From contig NC_090983.1 in assembly GCF_041146395.1 (NCBI RefSeq), forward strand, positions 65,789,501-65,853,500: a stretch of DNA of 64,000 bases, in the 5' to 3' direction. This document shows, piece after piece, positions 53,078 through 63,745 of this stretch. The first letter of the stretch is position 1, and each line of letters opens with the position of its first letter. The notes under the pieces were generated by a model. It had not been told where the DNA came from. It made no database searches and saw only the letters and a list, made by a program, of their open reading frames with translations. A program made the translations under genes and the position numbers. The DNA is from Eulemur rufifrons (lineage: Eukaryota; Chordata; Mammalia; Primates; Lemuridae).

Positions 53078-53220
53078 TGACTACTTCTGGCCTTCTGTTC
53101 CCTTAATGTCGCTGACTGTTCATTTGCCATCACAACATTATTGTAATTATTGCAGCATGATAGCATAGTTTAATATCTGACAGTTAGTCCCTCCCTTATT
53201 ACATTTCCTTTGCAGAATTT

Positions 53221-53381
53221 TTAAATTAATTAATTTTTAGTTCAATACTAAGGGGTACCAATGTTTTTGTTACATGGATAGCTTTTATAATGCTTTAGTC
53301 AGGGGTGTAAGTGCGCCAACACTGCATTGTGTTCATTGTTCCTGGTAGGTAGGTTTTCACCCCTCCCTCTGCCTCCCCCAC
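53221..53381 (-). mobile_element. Short L1 3' end insertion, probably lineage-specific
   Basis: A T-rich start ('aattaattaatttttagttc'), then 'ggggtaccaatgtttttgtt', 'acatggatagcttttataat', 'taggttttcacccctccctc', ending 'tgcctcccccac'. This is the reverse complement of a different L1 3' UTR from the host L1, whose ORF2 wording resumes at 'atgaactttagaatccgttt'. No clear target-site duplication is seen, and about 40-50 bp of host L1 seem to be missing at the junction. Confidence 0.5.
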
Positions 53382-54290
53382 ATGAACTTTAGAATCCGTT
53401 TGTCAATTTCCTATTAAAAATCCTGTTGATATATTTTTAATAGTCTTACCATTAAATTTATAGATTTTTTTTTTTAGAGGGAAAATTCATGATTCTATGT
53501 TCCTGGTGGCTCTCTGTGCAAGAACATAGTATGCTTTTCCATTGTTCATGTCTTCTTTGGGGTTCGTCGGGAACTTGTTCACATAAGTCTTGCACATTTA
53601 TTGTTAGGTTTATTTGCTAACATTTATCTTTGTTGTTGCTGCTGTTGTACATGGGTCGACACTGCAACTCTAACAGATTGCTGTTATTCTTTTAATGTTA
53701 TTGATTTTATGCTCAGGCTTTACTGTATTCTCTTATTGTTGGTAATAGTTTTTTAAAATAGATTTTCTTAGGTTTTTTAGGTAAAAATGACATAACCGCA
53801 AAGAATAATATTACCTCCTGTAGAATAATGTTTAATAGTGGTGATGGTTAACATCTTTGCTTTCCTAATTTTTAAGGAATGTGTTTAGTATTTTCCATTA
53901 AGAATAATGCATTCTCTTTATATATATTCATATATTCACATATATATTTCATTATGTTAAGGAAATAGCCTTCTGTTATTTCATTGGGCTTAAAAAATTC
54001 CAATAGATGTTGAATTTTATCAAAAGCCTTTTCAACATTCATGGATATAATCAGAGGGTTTTTCTCATTAATATGGTTAATCATATTAATAGACATCTTG
54101 CTATTGAACCATTCTTGCATTCATGAAATAAACTCCATTTGGTCATTTGAATTACCAAGTTTTTAAAAAATTGATTTATATATAAAAGCCTTTCAGTAGA
54201 ATTGTGTAATGTTAGATTTATTTTAGGAAAGAAAATGCTATCCTCATACATGATCTGCTTTTAAACATCTTCCGAATAGCCCTGGAATGC

Positions 54291-54857
54291 AGGTGAAATA
54301 AATCAAGGGATGGGCTTTTTCAGAAAGAATGTTTGAGGTGCGCGTGTCTCTGCATGAGAGGTGGAGTCTGCGCACAGCACCGCTGTCTACTCTACCAAGA
54401 GGCATCAAGTAGGAGGTCTGGGGCTTCTGGGGCGTGGGCCTTCAATACACGCTCAGCAGTGTTTCTCATTCTCTTCACGACAAGGGCTTTTCAAACATGA
54501 TGTGCTGTAATTATTTTCTTGTTAGTGTCCTCTTTGTTTTCCCTGATGCTATTGTTTCCTTTTCTTTCACCTGGACTAGTTATTATCGTCAACTATAGAA
54601 GCAAAATTGTTATAGGTACAAATGAGAAGACCTTTGGAATATTGAGTTCTGTGCCACTCAGTTGGAAGGACACTGACAATCTGAGGATCTCCAGAGGAGG
54701 GTGATCAGAGTGAAAGGAGCCGTGTCACACGAGGAGCTACGGAACCTGGTAAGATCGCTCCTGAAAAAGCAGGGACTCAGGGGAGTCCGGTGCCACCTTC
54801 AAAGATGGGAAGGGCGGCCTTGTGGGAGGGGGAGAGTTTTCCCGCTGGGGAACTGTC
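54291..54857. other. Unassigned sequence
   Basis: Nothing recognised. Confidence 0.5.
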
Positions 54858-54987
54858 ATGTAGGATCAGATAGCTGCACTCCTCCTAAGCTCTGCGACCT
54901 TGAGGAAGATCCTTAAACTCCTCTTAGGCTCAGTTTCCGAATCCTTTAAAAGGGAATAATACTGACTTCTTGTTGTCAGCGTTGTTC
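54858..54987 (+). repeat. MIR SINE fragment
   Basis: Sense: 'ctcctaagctctgcgacctt', 'gaggaagatccttaaactcc', 'ttaggctcagtttccgaatc', 'aaaagggaataatactgact'. It ends where the MITE starts. Confidence 0.8.
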
Positions 54988-54989
54988 TA

Positions 54990-55118
54990 CAGTGTCCAAA
55001 AAGTTGCCATGGATAGGGAAAATGGGAAATCATAGCTAAATGGAGCTTTGTTTACAAAATATTCATTACAAAATTTTACAAAATTTTTCCTTTATATGGA
55101 GACTTTTGGGACACCCTG
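54990..55118. mobile_element. Mariner-like MITE, 129 bp
   Basis: Imperfect terminal inverted repeats: left 'cagtgtccaaaaagttgcca', right 'gacttttgggacaccctg', whose reverse complement is CAGGGTGTCCCAAAAGTC. TA dinucleotides flank both ends (54988-54989 and 55119-55120), the duplication made by Tc1/mariner transposases. The interior is AT-rich with no coding capacity. The ends resemble mammalian mariner elements such as MARNA; the family is not assigned. Confidence 0.7.
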
Positions 55119-55120
55119 TA

Positions 55121-56809
55121 TTGAATAGAGGTAACATAAGAACCTTGTGCATCGTAGGCAATTAATATTAATAATTAGTGGTTATTATTACTTATGTTTA
55201 TTTTACGTTTTTCCACAAGAGAGAATGAAGACCAAAGGGTGGAAGTTCCAGAAAGACAGCGTCTGGCTGTAGATAACAGTTCATGTTATTCAAAGTGCAA
55301 TAGAAGGCACAGTACAATAACGAGTTCTTTGTCTCTCAATGTATTAAAATGGAAGAAAGAAGTTGACCTGTCATGAACACCTAGGAAAATTTGGGGAAGT
55401 TCAGTAGAAGTTGAACTAGGTAATCTTGATTATAAAGTTCTGTTATTCCAACTCTTCTCATCTGCCTCCAAAAGAAAATCTATTACTTCTCTCCCTTCAG
55501 AAAGAACACAGGACACTTAATAGAGAAATCAATGCCAAAAGAAATAACTGTCCCCCCATCCCCTGCTGCAAGCATAGGAGTTCTTCACTAATAAGAATGA
55601 GAGACATTTGGGGGGAAATAATCAAAAATCCTCCCCCAGAAGATCCCTCCTACCATCCAGCAGTCTTTGACTCCTCTCTGTTACAGGCTATGAAATCTAA
55701 CCCGGTGATTTAGAAACGGCAAGGAAACCACATCTTGAATTTCCAGAACACCTTCAAAGATTGGAAGGGCTTGTACCAAGCTTGGTACCAAACTCGTTCT
55801 GGTAGGCAATCTCCCTTGGCTGTCCATGGACAGTGGAAAGAAGCAGAAGATACTTTCCCCATACGATAGAGGGATGCACTGAGGGATTAAGGCTCTGAGC
55901 ACATTGGGGTGACTGGACCAGATGGAACTTGTTTGTGGGGAGGTCGTCTTCAAAGCTCCGCTGGGAACACAGGTCACACTGGTCTCCTGGGATCTGGATG
56001 AGTCATCATTTACAACTCAACTCAATCGGGTTCTTGCCCATTTTGCATATGCCAGGTAAGTCTGACTCAAGAAACCTTTTCAAGGTCTCACTGTATCTGA
56101 ATCAATCCATTTAAATTCATAATCCTTTACACAGCTCCATGTTGGGGACTATAGTGTGTTTTGAACCTTTGTAGAAAGATCAACTAGAATTGGGCAAAGT
56201 GAAAGATGATCTGATTTAACATTTTAACAGGGCTTCGAGTTCAAATACTTAAGGTAAGACTTTAGGTCCTTTCAATAAGTAAAATGAGCTAGAGACAGAA
56301 AATGGAAAGAGGAGAGATGCTCTTTCAGATAGTTTCATTAGAAAATCTAAATTTATATAGGGAAAATGAAGCTTTGCTTTACTACTTCTGCATAAGAGTT
56401 GTACTCTTGTGGCTGCTTTTTTTTTTTTTTTTTAACTTTTTAGTTTAGAATTCTATATAATAATTTTGCAGTTAATATTTTCCAGACATTTTGCACAGTT
56501 TTTGGTGGAGAGTAGTCAAGGATAAGACAAGCCTGATAGAAAAATTAGCCTTTTTCCTTCACTAATCCACGGAGCATGTATGTGGAAAAAGCTGAAGGAT
56601 ACAAAGGTTTGTGCAAACTCTGCCTTGTGGCTGAGAACTTCTATTTGAAGATTTTAATTAATAGTTTGGATGTTTGCAAAATGTTTACTTTGCATTCACA
56701 GTTGATTTATCAGAAAATTTTAGGCTGCCAATCAAGACCTCACAACCCTCAAGAGAAGGTTGTGAGGCAGAGAGAGGTGGCTTCAGAGCAAGAGAAGGCT
56801 TTGGCATGA
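55121..56809. other. Unassigned sequence, 1.7 kb
   Basis: No repeat or exon recognised. A run of 17 T lies near 56418-56434. Confidence 0.5.
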
Positions 56810-56995
56810 GGCTACCTTCATTTTCCAAGCCCAGATCCACTGCCCACTAGCTGTGTGGCTTGGGGCAAGTCCCTTCACCTCGCTGAGCTTCAGTTTGCTC
56901 CCCTGTGAAACATCATCCACCTGCAGGGCCCCTGTCACGTCTCTGTGCCGTACCAGCCACAGGCTGCATTAAGTGAATGGCAGTTGTTCTTTCAG
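56810..56995 (+). repeat. MIR SINE
   Basis: Sense: 'actgcccactagctgtgtgg', 'cttggggcaagtcccttcac', 'ctgagcttcagtttgctccc', 'ctgtgaaacatcatccacct'. Confidence 0.85.
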
Positions 56996-57877
56996 TCATC
57001 AAACCTTGTCCCCGGGGCAAGGGGCAGTTTGTCTCAGAACTGCTCTTTTCCAACCTCATAGATCTTTCTTACCCCCACATGTTGACTCCCCCCCCTCCAT
57101 TACAAGCTTATCAGAGCTTGACCCACATGTTGACTTGAGCAGATGGAATTGAAAGACTGAAGCCCTTCAGGTGTGTGTGTTTAAATGACCCCGGTCCTTA
57201 TACAGAAAATGAAGAATGACCATAACTGCATAAGTTTTACACTTGGGCATACCCCCTCCAAACTTCCCTCTCTCTTTAATGAGCTAGAAAACCTATTCTC
57301 TAGGGATTCAGTGGTGACTCTTCAGATGGCTCTGATTCCTTTGGCTTACACCAAATTAAAATGTGCAGGACATATAGAAATACTTAGAAACTACTGCTCT
57401 TTTTTCTATTCATCATGCATTTGTCTTCCAAGAATCACCTCCTACTTACCCATTTTTGGTGGTGCTGGTCATGTAATGGGGTTCTTATAAAACTGAGAGC
57501 AAGGGAAATCAAGAAAGCAGAAAATTCAAAGTTATGTTCACCAGAGCCCAGGCCACTTCATGTTTAACGCAGTCTGGTTTCACAGCATAAATGTACAACT
57601 AGGGCTAGTGGAAAGGCAATAATATTAATACACATAAAAGCAAAACTGCTAAGCACTCTACACATAGGTGAGAAAGAGATACAGCTAGCTGACTTCTGAG
57701 TGGTTTCATTTTCACCATTATGGGGCAGGTATGTATCTTTTTCCACTGCATTTTCCTTCTGTTCTGACTACTGCAGTATTGTCTAATGCAGCTGAAACAT
57801 CAGGATGTCTTGAAATTGGGAAGGATACTTTCTGCTGACAGCAATGTGTTTTACTAGGCCTGCATTTTAAAGAGGTT
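56996..57877. other. Unassigned sequence
   Basis: Contains the 14-bp direct repeat 'cccacatgttgact' at 57074-57087 and 57122-57135. Nothing else recognised. Confidence 0.5.
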
Positions 57878-58060
57878 AACATTCATGTGCCAGGTACTTT
57901 ACATAGGCTCTCTCTTTTAACCATCACAACAATATCAGATGGATGTTATTTATTGCACCCCGTTTCAGAGATGAGAAAACTGAGGCTCAGAGATGTGGAA
58001 GGAAAGTAAGGTTTAAACCCAGGTGTGTCTGATTCCAAACACCATGTCATACCTTCCCTA
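57878..58060 (-). repeat. MIR SINE
   Basis: Antisense: 'catgtgccaggtactttaca', 'accccgtttcagagatgaga', 'aaactgaggctcagagatgt', 'taaacccaggtgtgtctgat'. Confidence 0.85.
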
Positions 58061-59639
58061 TCATATCATGTTGGCTTCCTGCTTTTAGGGATCTGGATTT
58101 TGCTTATAAAAATCAGGTGAAATTTTAATAGAATTTTGGCACCTAATTATTTTTTGTTCCATAAATAAAATTTTGCACGATGGTAAACTGGTTCAGACTT
58201 AAAACATGTAGCAAGACAAGCTGAAGGATGAAGCTTCTTTGTTCCCTTGTGCTCAGTGGGGAGGCAAAAGTCTGCCTTCATCTCCATTCTAATTATCCCA
58301 AACCTCTTATCTATAGTGTCACAGTTCATAATAATTAATTGTCATGCCAGAGGCAGTGTGACATGCTTGATGGAGTCATGGTGTGCTATGTACACAGAGT
58401 AATTAGCAATCATTAGTGGTGGGGACGGAAAGTTCCTGGTGGTTTCATTCAAACTTTCATTTGGTTAAGTGTATCTCAGTGTTCTTTGTGCATAAATGTA
58501 GTTTAGCAAATCAGGTTTTAGCTTAGCTGTTTTTGAAGGATTGGAGTGCAAGTGAAGGAAAGAAAATGGTGTTCTTTTTTTCTTTATCTACGTAATGAAC
58601 TTTTCTTCTGATAATTTACATATATACTTCCTGCCCATTTGTTAGCATCATTACCTTTAGATAGAGATGATGTTAACTATTGCTAAATCCAATAACCAAT
58701 ATAAACCATCAGTAGTCTGTCCAAGGAGATCAGGGCATGGAATCCAGAACTGGAAACTCAGAATCAGTAGTAAAAATTCTGACTTTTGAGCTGGGCTGCG
58801 CACCAGAAAGCCACCAAAACTGTGACCGATTTTGATGCTTTGCGAAGGTTACACCTGCCATCACCCTCTGCAGCAAAGATGATTAAAATAACCTCAGCGA
58901 CAAGGTGCCAAAGAATTATACCAATAAATAAATTTTGTAAATGGAGCAAGGCAAGAACAAAGTGATCAAGCTTTTGAGGTCTTTCTTAAGGAAACAGGAA
59001 GGCAGTTGAAAGAACATGAAATTGACTAAAAATAGGCCAAGTACACCTCAGCCAATCTATATGAACATACGGTTAAGCTCAATAGAACCAATCTCCATAT
59101 TCCAGAGAGTCAATATTAATACCAAGAATTAAAAAAAAAAAAAAAAAAAAGACAATTGTGGATGTTTTGCAAAGCACCTTGACAGCTACCTTTTGCAGTC
59201 AGCCCCCTCCCATCCCCCAGTCCTTATGAAAAAGTGCTTCTCAGCTTGTTGACAGGCAAACCACATCCCTGATAACACTGCCTAACCCAAAGCCTGGGGA
59301 GGGAGAGAGAAATGTTACTATCCTCTGTGCGGAAGGAGGCTGGTTTGCCTAGTTTGCCTGGTACGAAGTCAGATGATGTACAGGCATCTTGGGGAGACCG
59401 AGTCTTAGAGCTGGAACCTCTAGGGAGGAAGGTTTCCATGGTAGCAAGTCACCTTCCAGGTGTGGATGTGTCACTGCGAACCTACAGCCAGGGAGGGAAG
59501 GTGCAACCTCTCTACCTATCCCTTTCCACGAGCACCGACTCCGTTATAGTCCCCTACACAATTAGGTTTTATTCACCTGGGGCCGGACAAGCCCCCAGGT
59601 GGCTTCATACACAAGTTAAGAAGGATGAGAGACAGGGGA
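58061..59639. other. Unassigned sequence, 1.6 kb
   Basis: A run of 20 A at 59131-59150 follows 'ccaagaatt'; no SINE body was recognised upstream. Nothing else is identified. Confidence 0.5.
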
Positions 59640-60010
59640 GGAAATGAGGCTGCATGAAGTTAAAGTGACACCGGGTTGAGGACCTGTGCTCTGCCAGGGG
59701 CTCCTGTTGCAGGCTCTGCCGGAAGAGAGGCAGCGGGACAGAGGGCAGGTGGGCAGCCTACCTGCGGGAGGATGGCCCCCTTTCCGCGGGGACAGCAGGT
59801 CTTGCACTTCATTTGCCATAGCGCGTGCCAGTGCCAGTGCCAGTGCCAGTGCCGGTGCTCTGGAGGCCGAGTGCCAGCTGTGGCTGCCCCACCGCACCCC
59901 GGCTTTATACGGGCAGGGGGCGGGGCCCCTTAAGGGCATTGCTGAGCAGCAACAGGGCCTGTCCCGCAGCTCTCTGGGAACCTGCAACTCCTTGGCAAGT
60001 TTTCTCTTAG
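59640..60010. promoter_or_regulatory. Small GC-rich island, possible promoter or exon
   Basis: GC-rich and CpG-bearing relative to its surroundings ('tttccgcggggacagc', 'catagcgcgtgccagt', 'ccccaccgcaccccgg'). 'gggggcggggcc' at 59916-59927 is a strong Sp1/KLF-type GC box, with 'ctttatac' 13 bp upstream. Open frames cross it on both strands: 588 bp on the plus strand starting at GTG with no ATG until about residue 174, and 477 bp on the minus strand also starting at GTG. I therefore do not call a protein gene. A noncoding transcript start or an unrecognised first exon is possible. Confidence 0.3.
59825..59860. repeat. GTGCCA hexanucleotide tandem repeat
   Basis: Four exact GTGCCA units, then GTGCCG and GTGCTC. 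In one frame it reads as alternating Cys-Gln, in another Ala-Ser, which extends the open frames artificially. Confidence 0.95.
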
Positions 60011-60144
60011 AAGAAAACTTTCTTCTTACTCCCTGCATCTGGGAAGGCAAGGTAGACATCGAAGGAGACGGGAAAGTCTTACTTTCTTTCACTGGAGGAA
60101 AGGGAGAGGATGCAGCTCTGTGGAATTCTTTTTCTCTCCAACTA

Positions 60145-60265
60145 TTCGTCCCTCAAGTATGTATAGAGCACCCACATTGTAACAGGCTTTTGTCATATAT
60201 TGGCATGACAAGGAGGGCAAGCCAAGATCTTTGGTTCAAGGCATTTGTAGTCTTTCTTAAGAGAC
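60145..60265 (-). repeat. L2 3' end fragment
   Basis: Antisense: 'agtatgtatagagcacccac', 'attggcatgacaaggagggc', 'ggcatttgtagtctttctta', following the L2 order of body-size phrase, 'gacaagg' block and end. It overlaps the 3' part of the long GTG-start frame above. Confidence 0.55.
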
Positions 60266-60289
60266 AAGTATAGAACAAATCCTTTGTCC

Positions 60290-60615
60290 CGGTTTTTGCA
60301 ATTATAACCATTTATACTAAGAAAATAATTGGAGATGTGTACAGAGATTTCTATACAGGGATGGTAATTATGTATTTCTTTTCCTTTCTTTTTCTTTTTT
60401 AGTATTGATGGGAATCAACATAAAACATTCCCAAATACAGAGGGGGAGTTAAATATTAATAAATTAAAATATAGCCATGAGAGTAATGTGTACACATTGC
60501 AAATCATGTCTCAAATAATATTTAATATGAAAATACTAATATAAGATAGTAAAAAAGTAGGCTAGAAACCAATAGATGCCAATATTGTAAAACAGAAAAA
60601 GTACAAATTTAAGCT
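60290..60615 (+). repeat. L1M-type 3' region, upstream part
   Basis: Sense: 'aaataattggagatgtgtac', 'agagatttctatacagggat', 'gagagtaatgtgtacacatt'. Old and diverged. The 3' end that would complete it may be 61580-61705. Confidence 0.5.
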
Positions 60616-60689
60616 TAGACATTATTGTATCTCCAGTGCCGATCAAAGTATAGCATATAGTGGAAACTTAGAAGTATTTCTTTGCTCTT

Positions 60690-61575
60690 CAATACAATTA
60701 AAAACTTTTGCTCTTCAAAAAACACCATTATGAAAATGAAGATAAGCTACAAAGTGGGAGAAAATATTTGTAGAATACATTTCTGATGAGATACTGGCAT
60801 TTAGAATATATAAAGCATTCTTACAACTAAATAATAAGAAAGCAGACAGCCCAATTATAAATGGGCAAAAGATTCAAACAAAACTTCACAAAGCAGAGAT
60901 ATTGACAACAGATAAGCACATAGAAAGATGCTCAACATCATTAATTGTTAGGGGAATGCAAATTAAAGCCACAATAAAATGCCACTACGTATGCATTAGA
61001 ATGGCTCAACCTGGGGTGGGGGTGGAATAAAAGGAAAATACAAAATTCTGGAGAAGCTGCGGAGCAACCGGCACTCTCAATACATTGCTGGTGGGAATGC
61101 AAAATGGTACACACAAAAACCTGTGTGCACATGTTTATAACAGCTCTGTTCATCATTGCCAAAAGTTAGAAACAAGCTGAAAGCTCATTGACTGTAGAAT
61201 GGATAAACAGATTGTGGAATACCCATAGAATAAAATACAGCTCAGCAATAAAAAGGAACCACACAGATGAATCTCAAAAGCATTGTGCTAAATGGAAGAA
61301 GCCAGACTAAAAAGATTTACTGTATAGTTCCATGTACATGACATTCTTGAAAAGTTGGAACTGTAGGAACAGAAATCAGATCAGTGATCGCCAGAGAGAG
61401 AGGGTGGGGAGAGTGGTTTAGTTATAAAGGTGCAAGAGAGGGCTTTTGGGAAGTGATGGAGTATTTTGTATCTTGATTGTAGTGGTGGTTGCATTCATCA
61501 TCCATCATACATACATATTAAAATAGTGAATTTTACTGCATGCAAGATATAGCTCAATAAACCTAAATATTTTTG
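60690..61575 (+). repeat. L1M-type LINE 3' end (ORF2 C-terminus and 3' UTR)
   Basis: Sense: 'ggcaaaagattcaaacaaaa', 'gaaagatgctcaacatcatt', 'cattgctggtgggaatgcaa', 'tagaatggataaacagattg', 'gattgtagtggtggttgcat', ending 'gatatagctcaataaaccta'. A deletion of part of ORF2 lies near 61110, where 'gggaatgcaaaatggtac' joins the later 'gtgcacatgtttataacagc'. Confidence 0.85.
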
Positions 61576-61579
61576 TTAA

Positions 61580-61705
61580 ATGAATGGAAATACTACAAAA
61601 TGTTAAGCGTGGCTGTTTATAGGTGGGAGTATTACCTGTTGATTTTTAAAATCTTCCAGTTATTTTGCATTACTTTTTAAACCAATAAAAACCAATATGA
61701 ATTTT
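61580..61705 (+). repeat. L1M-type 3' UTR end
   Basis: Sense: 'atactacaaaatgttaagcg', 'tggctgtttataggtgggag', 'ttttgcattactttttaaac'. Same orientation as the piece at 60290-60615 and plausibly its far side. Confidence 0.5.
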
Positions 61706-61794
61706 TTTCGGGGGAGAAGTATGCTAGCGTGTTGTGATGGAGGTAGGTGCACACTATGGGAGCAAAGAGAAGGAACATACATGTCACCCAGCAG

Positions 61795-61910
61795 ATATTT
61801 TGTGAGTGGCCCTCCCTGCAGGGCCCTGGACTGGGATTCAGAGGGGACAAAACCCCATCCCTGCTTTCAGCAGATCTCACAGTCTTATGGGGGATGTGGA
61901 AGAGATGAGA
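61795..61910 (-). repeat. L2 3' end fragment
   Basis: Antisense: 'ggccctggactgggattcag', 'acaaaaccccatccctgctt', 'agatctcacagtcttatggg'. Confidence 0.6.
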
Positions 61911-61953
61911 AGAAGGTAAGAGGATTCCTTCTATGGATGACAAGGTTTATTAT

Positions 61954-62217
61954 GGCATTATTCAATAGAAATTTCTGCATTAATGTTCTGACCAGTATGG
62001 TCAGAACAAACCACATGTTCGTTTGAGCACTTGAAACGTGGCTTGGTGTAACTAAGAAACTGAATTAAAATTTTTTTTTTTTTGCCAACTGGGAAGAGAG
62101 TCTCTGGTATGTACCAAAGGTGCTCTCTCTTCCCTGAATTTTTATTTAAAATTAAATATTTTTAATTAATCTAAATAGCCATATGTGGCTTGTGGCTACA
62201 GGATTGGACTGCACAGG
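61954..62217. mobile_element. hAT-Charlie-type nonautonomous transposon
   Basis: Left end 'cattattcaatagaaatttc' and right end 'ggattggactgcaca' are eroded inverted repeats of the Charlie 'CAGxxxTGTCCAATAGAA' type. The interior has 'tgagcacttgaaacgtggct', 'aactaagaaactgaatt' and 'aaatagccatatgtggcttg', all characteristic. A T-tract plus hairpin (62071-62134) is inserted in it. A separate 9-bp perfect inverted repeat (61985-61993 with 61999-62007, 'gttctgacc'/'ggtcagaac') lies near the left end. Confidence 0.75.
62071..62134 (-). mobile_element. Small A-tailed hairpin insert of unknown origin
   Basis: Inside the Charlie element, 13 T (62071-62083) precede about 51 bp with strong dyad symmetry: 'gggaagagag' (62091-62100) and 'ctctcttccc' (62125-62134) pair perfectly, and 'tggta'/'tacca' pair inside. 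'ctgaatt' occurs just before (62060-62066) and just after (62134-62140), as for a target-site duplication. Read on the minus strand it would be a hairpin-forming RNA with a poly(A) tail. I cannot name the source RNA. Confidence 0.5.
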
Positions 62218-63745
62218 TCTGTAGCATAAAACCTAGATGTGTGATTGTTTTTTGCCCAGATCGCATTGATTCTCTTCTGCATCTGCATCTGCAAGCTGCA
62301 GAAGGCAAGGAGGCAATCAAAGGGCAACCACACCTTAGGAGAGTCCGCACCTAGGACAGCCCAGCTGGTGTGGAGGAATGAGTGCTTGGACCGGAACATG
62401 ATGGATGGCCCAGGCAAAGCAGGCTTCTCTGGGGCAAATGCTTATTGATTTAACCACGAAGTAATGTTAAATGGCCTTCCTTTTCACATCATTCACGTGC
62501 AAAGCCTTGCATATGTGGATGTATGATGCAACCCCCGCAGGGAGACTTAGTAGGCAACCTTTCCAGAGCTTCTGTTCATCCTGGAAAGCTTTGTTCTCAC
62601 AGCCCTGAATAAAACCTCTTAGAATTTATGCTCTTGAAATCCAAGTTGGAAAATTCTGATCTGAGGTAATGGGAATGACGGTGTCTAGGAGGTGATGGTG
62701 AAAGAGAAGTAACCAAGGACATACGAAGGGCGTGAGTAAATTAATTCGAATCTGCAGGACATCCCACTCTATTCTATTCCCCCCAGCCCAAAACATTTAA
62801 CATGAACAATGTAGACCAATAGGTCGTATGCCAACTTGTTTTTCCTTTACCCACAAATGGGAAATATCTGAAAGTTTATAACAGGACTGTAAAAGGGGAT
62901 ATACATAAAAGACTGGCATAACCTACAAAGAGACTAACCACCTGTGTAACTGTAGAAATGTGAGTAGAGAAGGGGCGAAAGGGAAAACGAGACTAACTGT
63001 TTTGCCTTCTGGTGGCCTCGTCCAGCACACTGTTCCCCACTCTGCTGCCCTCTCTGCTTCCACAGGGGTAGGAGGTCCAGAGTCCCCGCTCTGGCTCCGT
63101 CATGCCTGTTTAGGACTCGGAGTGGTGAGGTCTTCCCTTGCCCGATCTTTATATCAGTCATTAAAAGCCCAGGCCTGTTGCACACGCTGTGAGGTAAGTG
63201 GAGCCTGGATTATTTACTTTGGGGATGTATTAGAGCTTTCATCAGCATGAAAGTCTCCTCAAAGGCAACATGTTATTATCCTTTAAATGGGCTTATAAAG
63301 CTCACTTTTAAAAAGGCATTAGTCTAGTTAACTGCAACGGGAGAGTAGTTCACGCCAGCGCCGAAGTATTTGGAATTATGCTTCGTAACGCTGAAAGCCT
63401 AGTAAAATGGATTCTCACGACGTTGAGGTTGCCGGAGAGCTTTTTGTCTTTTAAATGAAAGGATAATATAACATTAAAGACATTAATCCTATTTCAAAAA
63501 TCATATAACGCTTTTATCACAGTACTGTACTTTCTTCTTTTAATTCGTATCAGGAGACATTATTACCTTCCCCATGCACTTGTATTTTTGCAGTGTGCGT
63601 CTCATTTTTGTATTTGGCTTTTTTCTCTTAACATTACTTACATGATGTATCTGATGCCAAGTTCTGAAAGCATGAGAAATCTATGTCAGAAATCACGGGC
63701 AAGAAAGCTAACCAGGAAGGTGGTGAGTCTCACGTGGTGAGGTAG
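62218..63745. other. Unassigned sequence, 1.5 kb
   Basis: No repeat, RNA gene or exon recognised. Open frames at 62934-63250 overlap on opposite strands. Confidence 0.5.

Noticed and set aside
53872..54120. Reverse-transcriptase-like frame as a possible gene
   Set aside because: It is a short surviving part of L1 ORF2 inside a broken L1, not a separate gene.
59616..60092. 158-codon minus-strand frame over the same bases
   Set aside because: GTG start and the same GC-rich, repeat-bearing DNA in antisense. No recognisable product.
59686..60273. 195-codon plus-strand open frame, the longest in the window
   Set aside because: It starts at GTG, has no ATG until about residue 174, is stretched by a hexamer repeat and GC richness, and runs into an L2 fragment. 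No recognisable domain.
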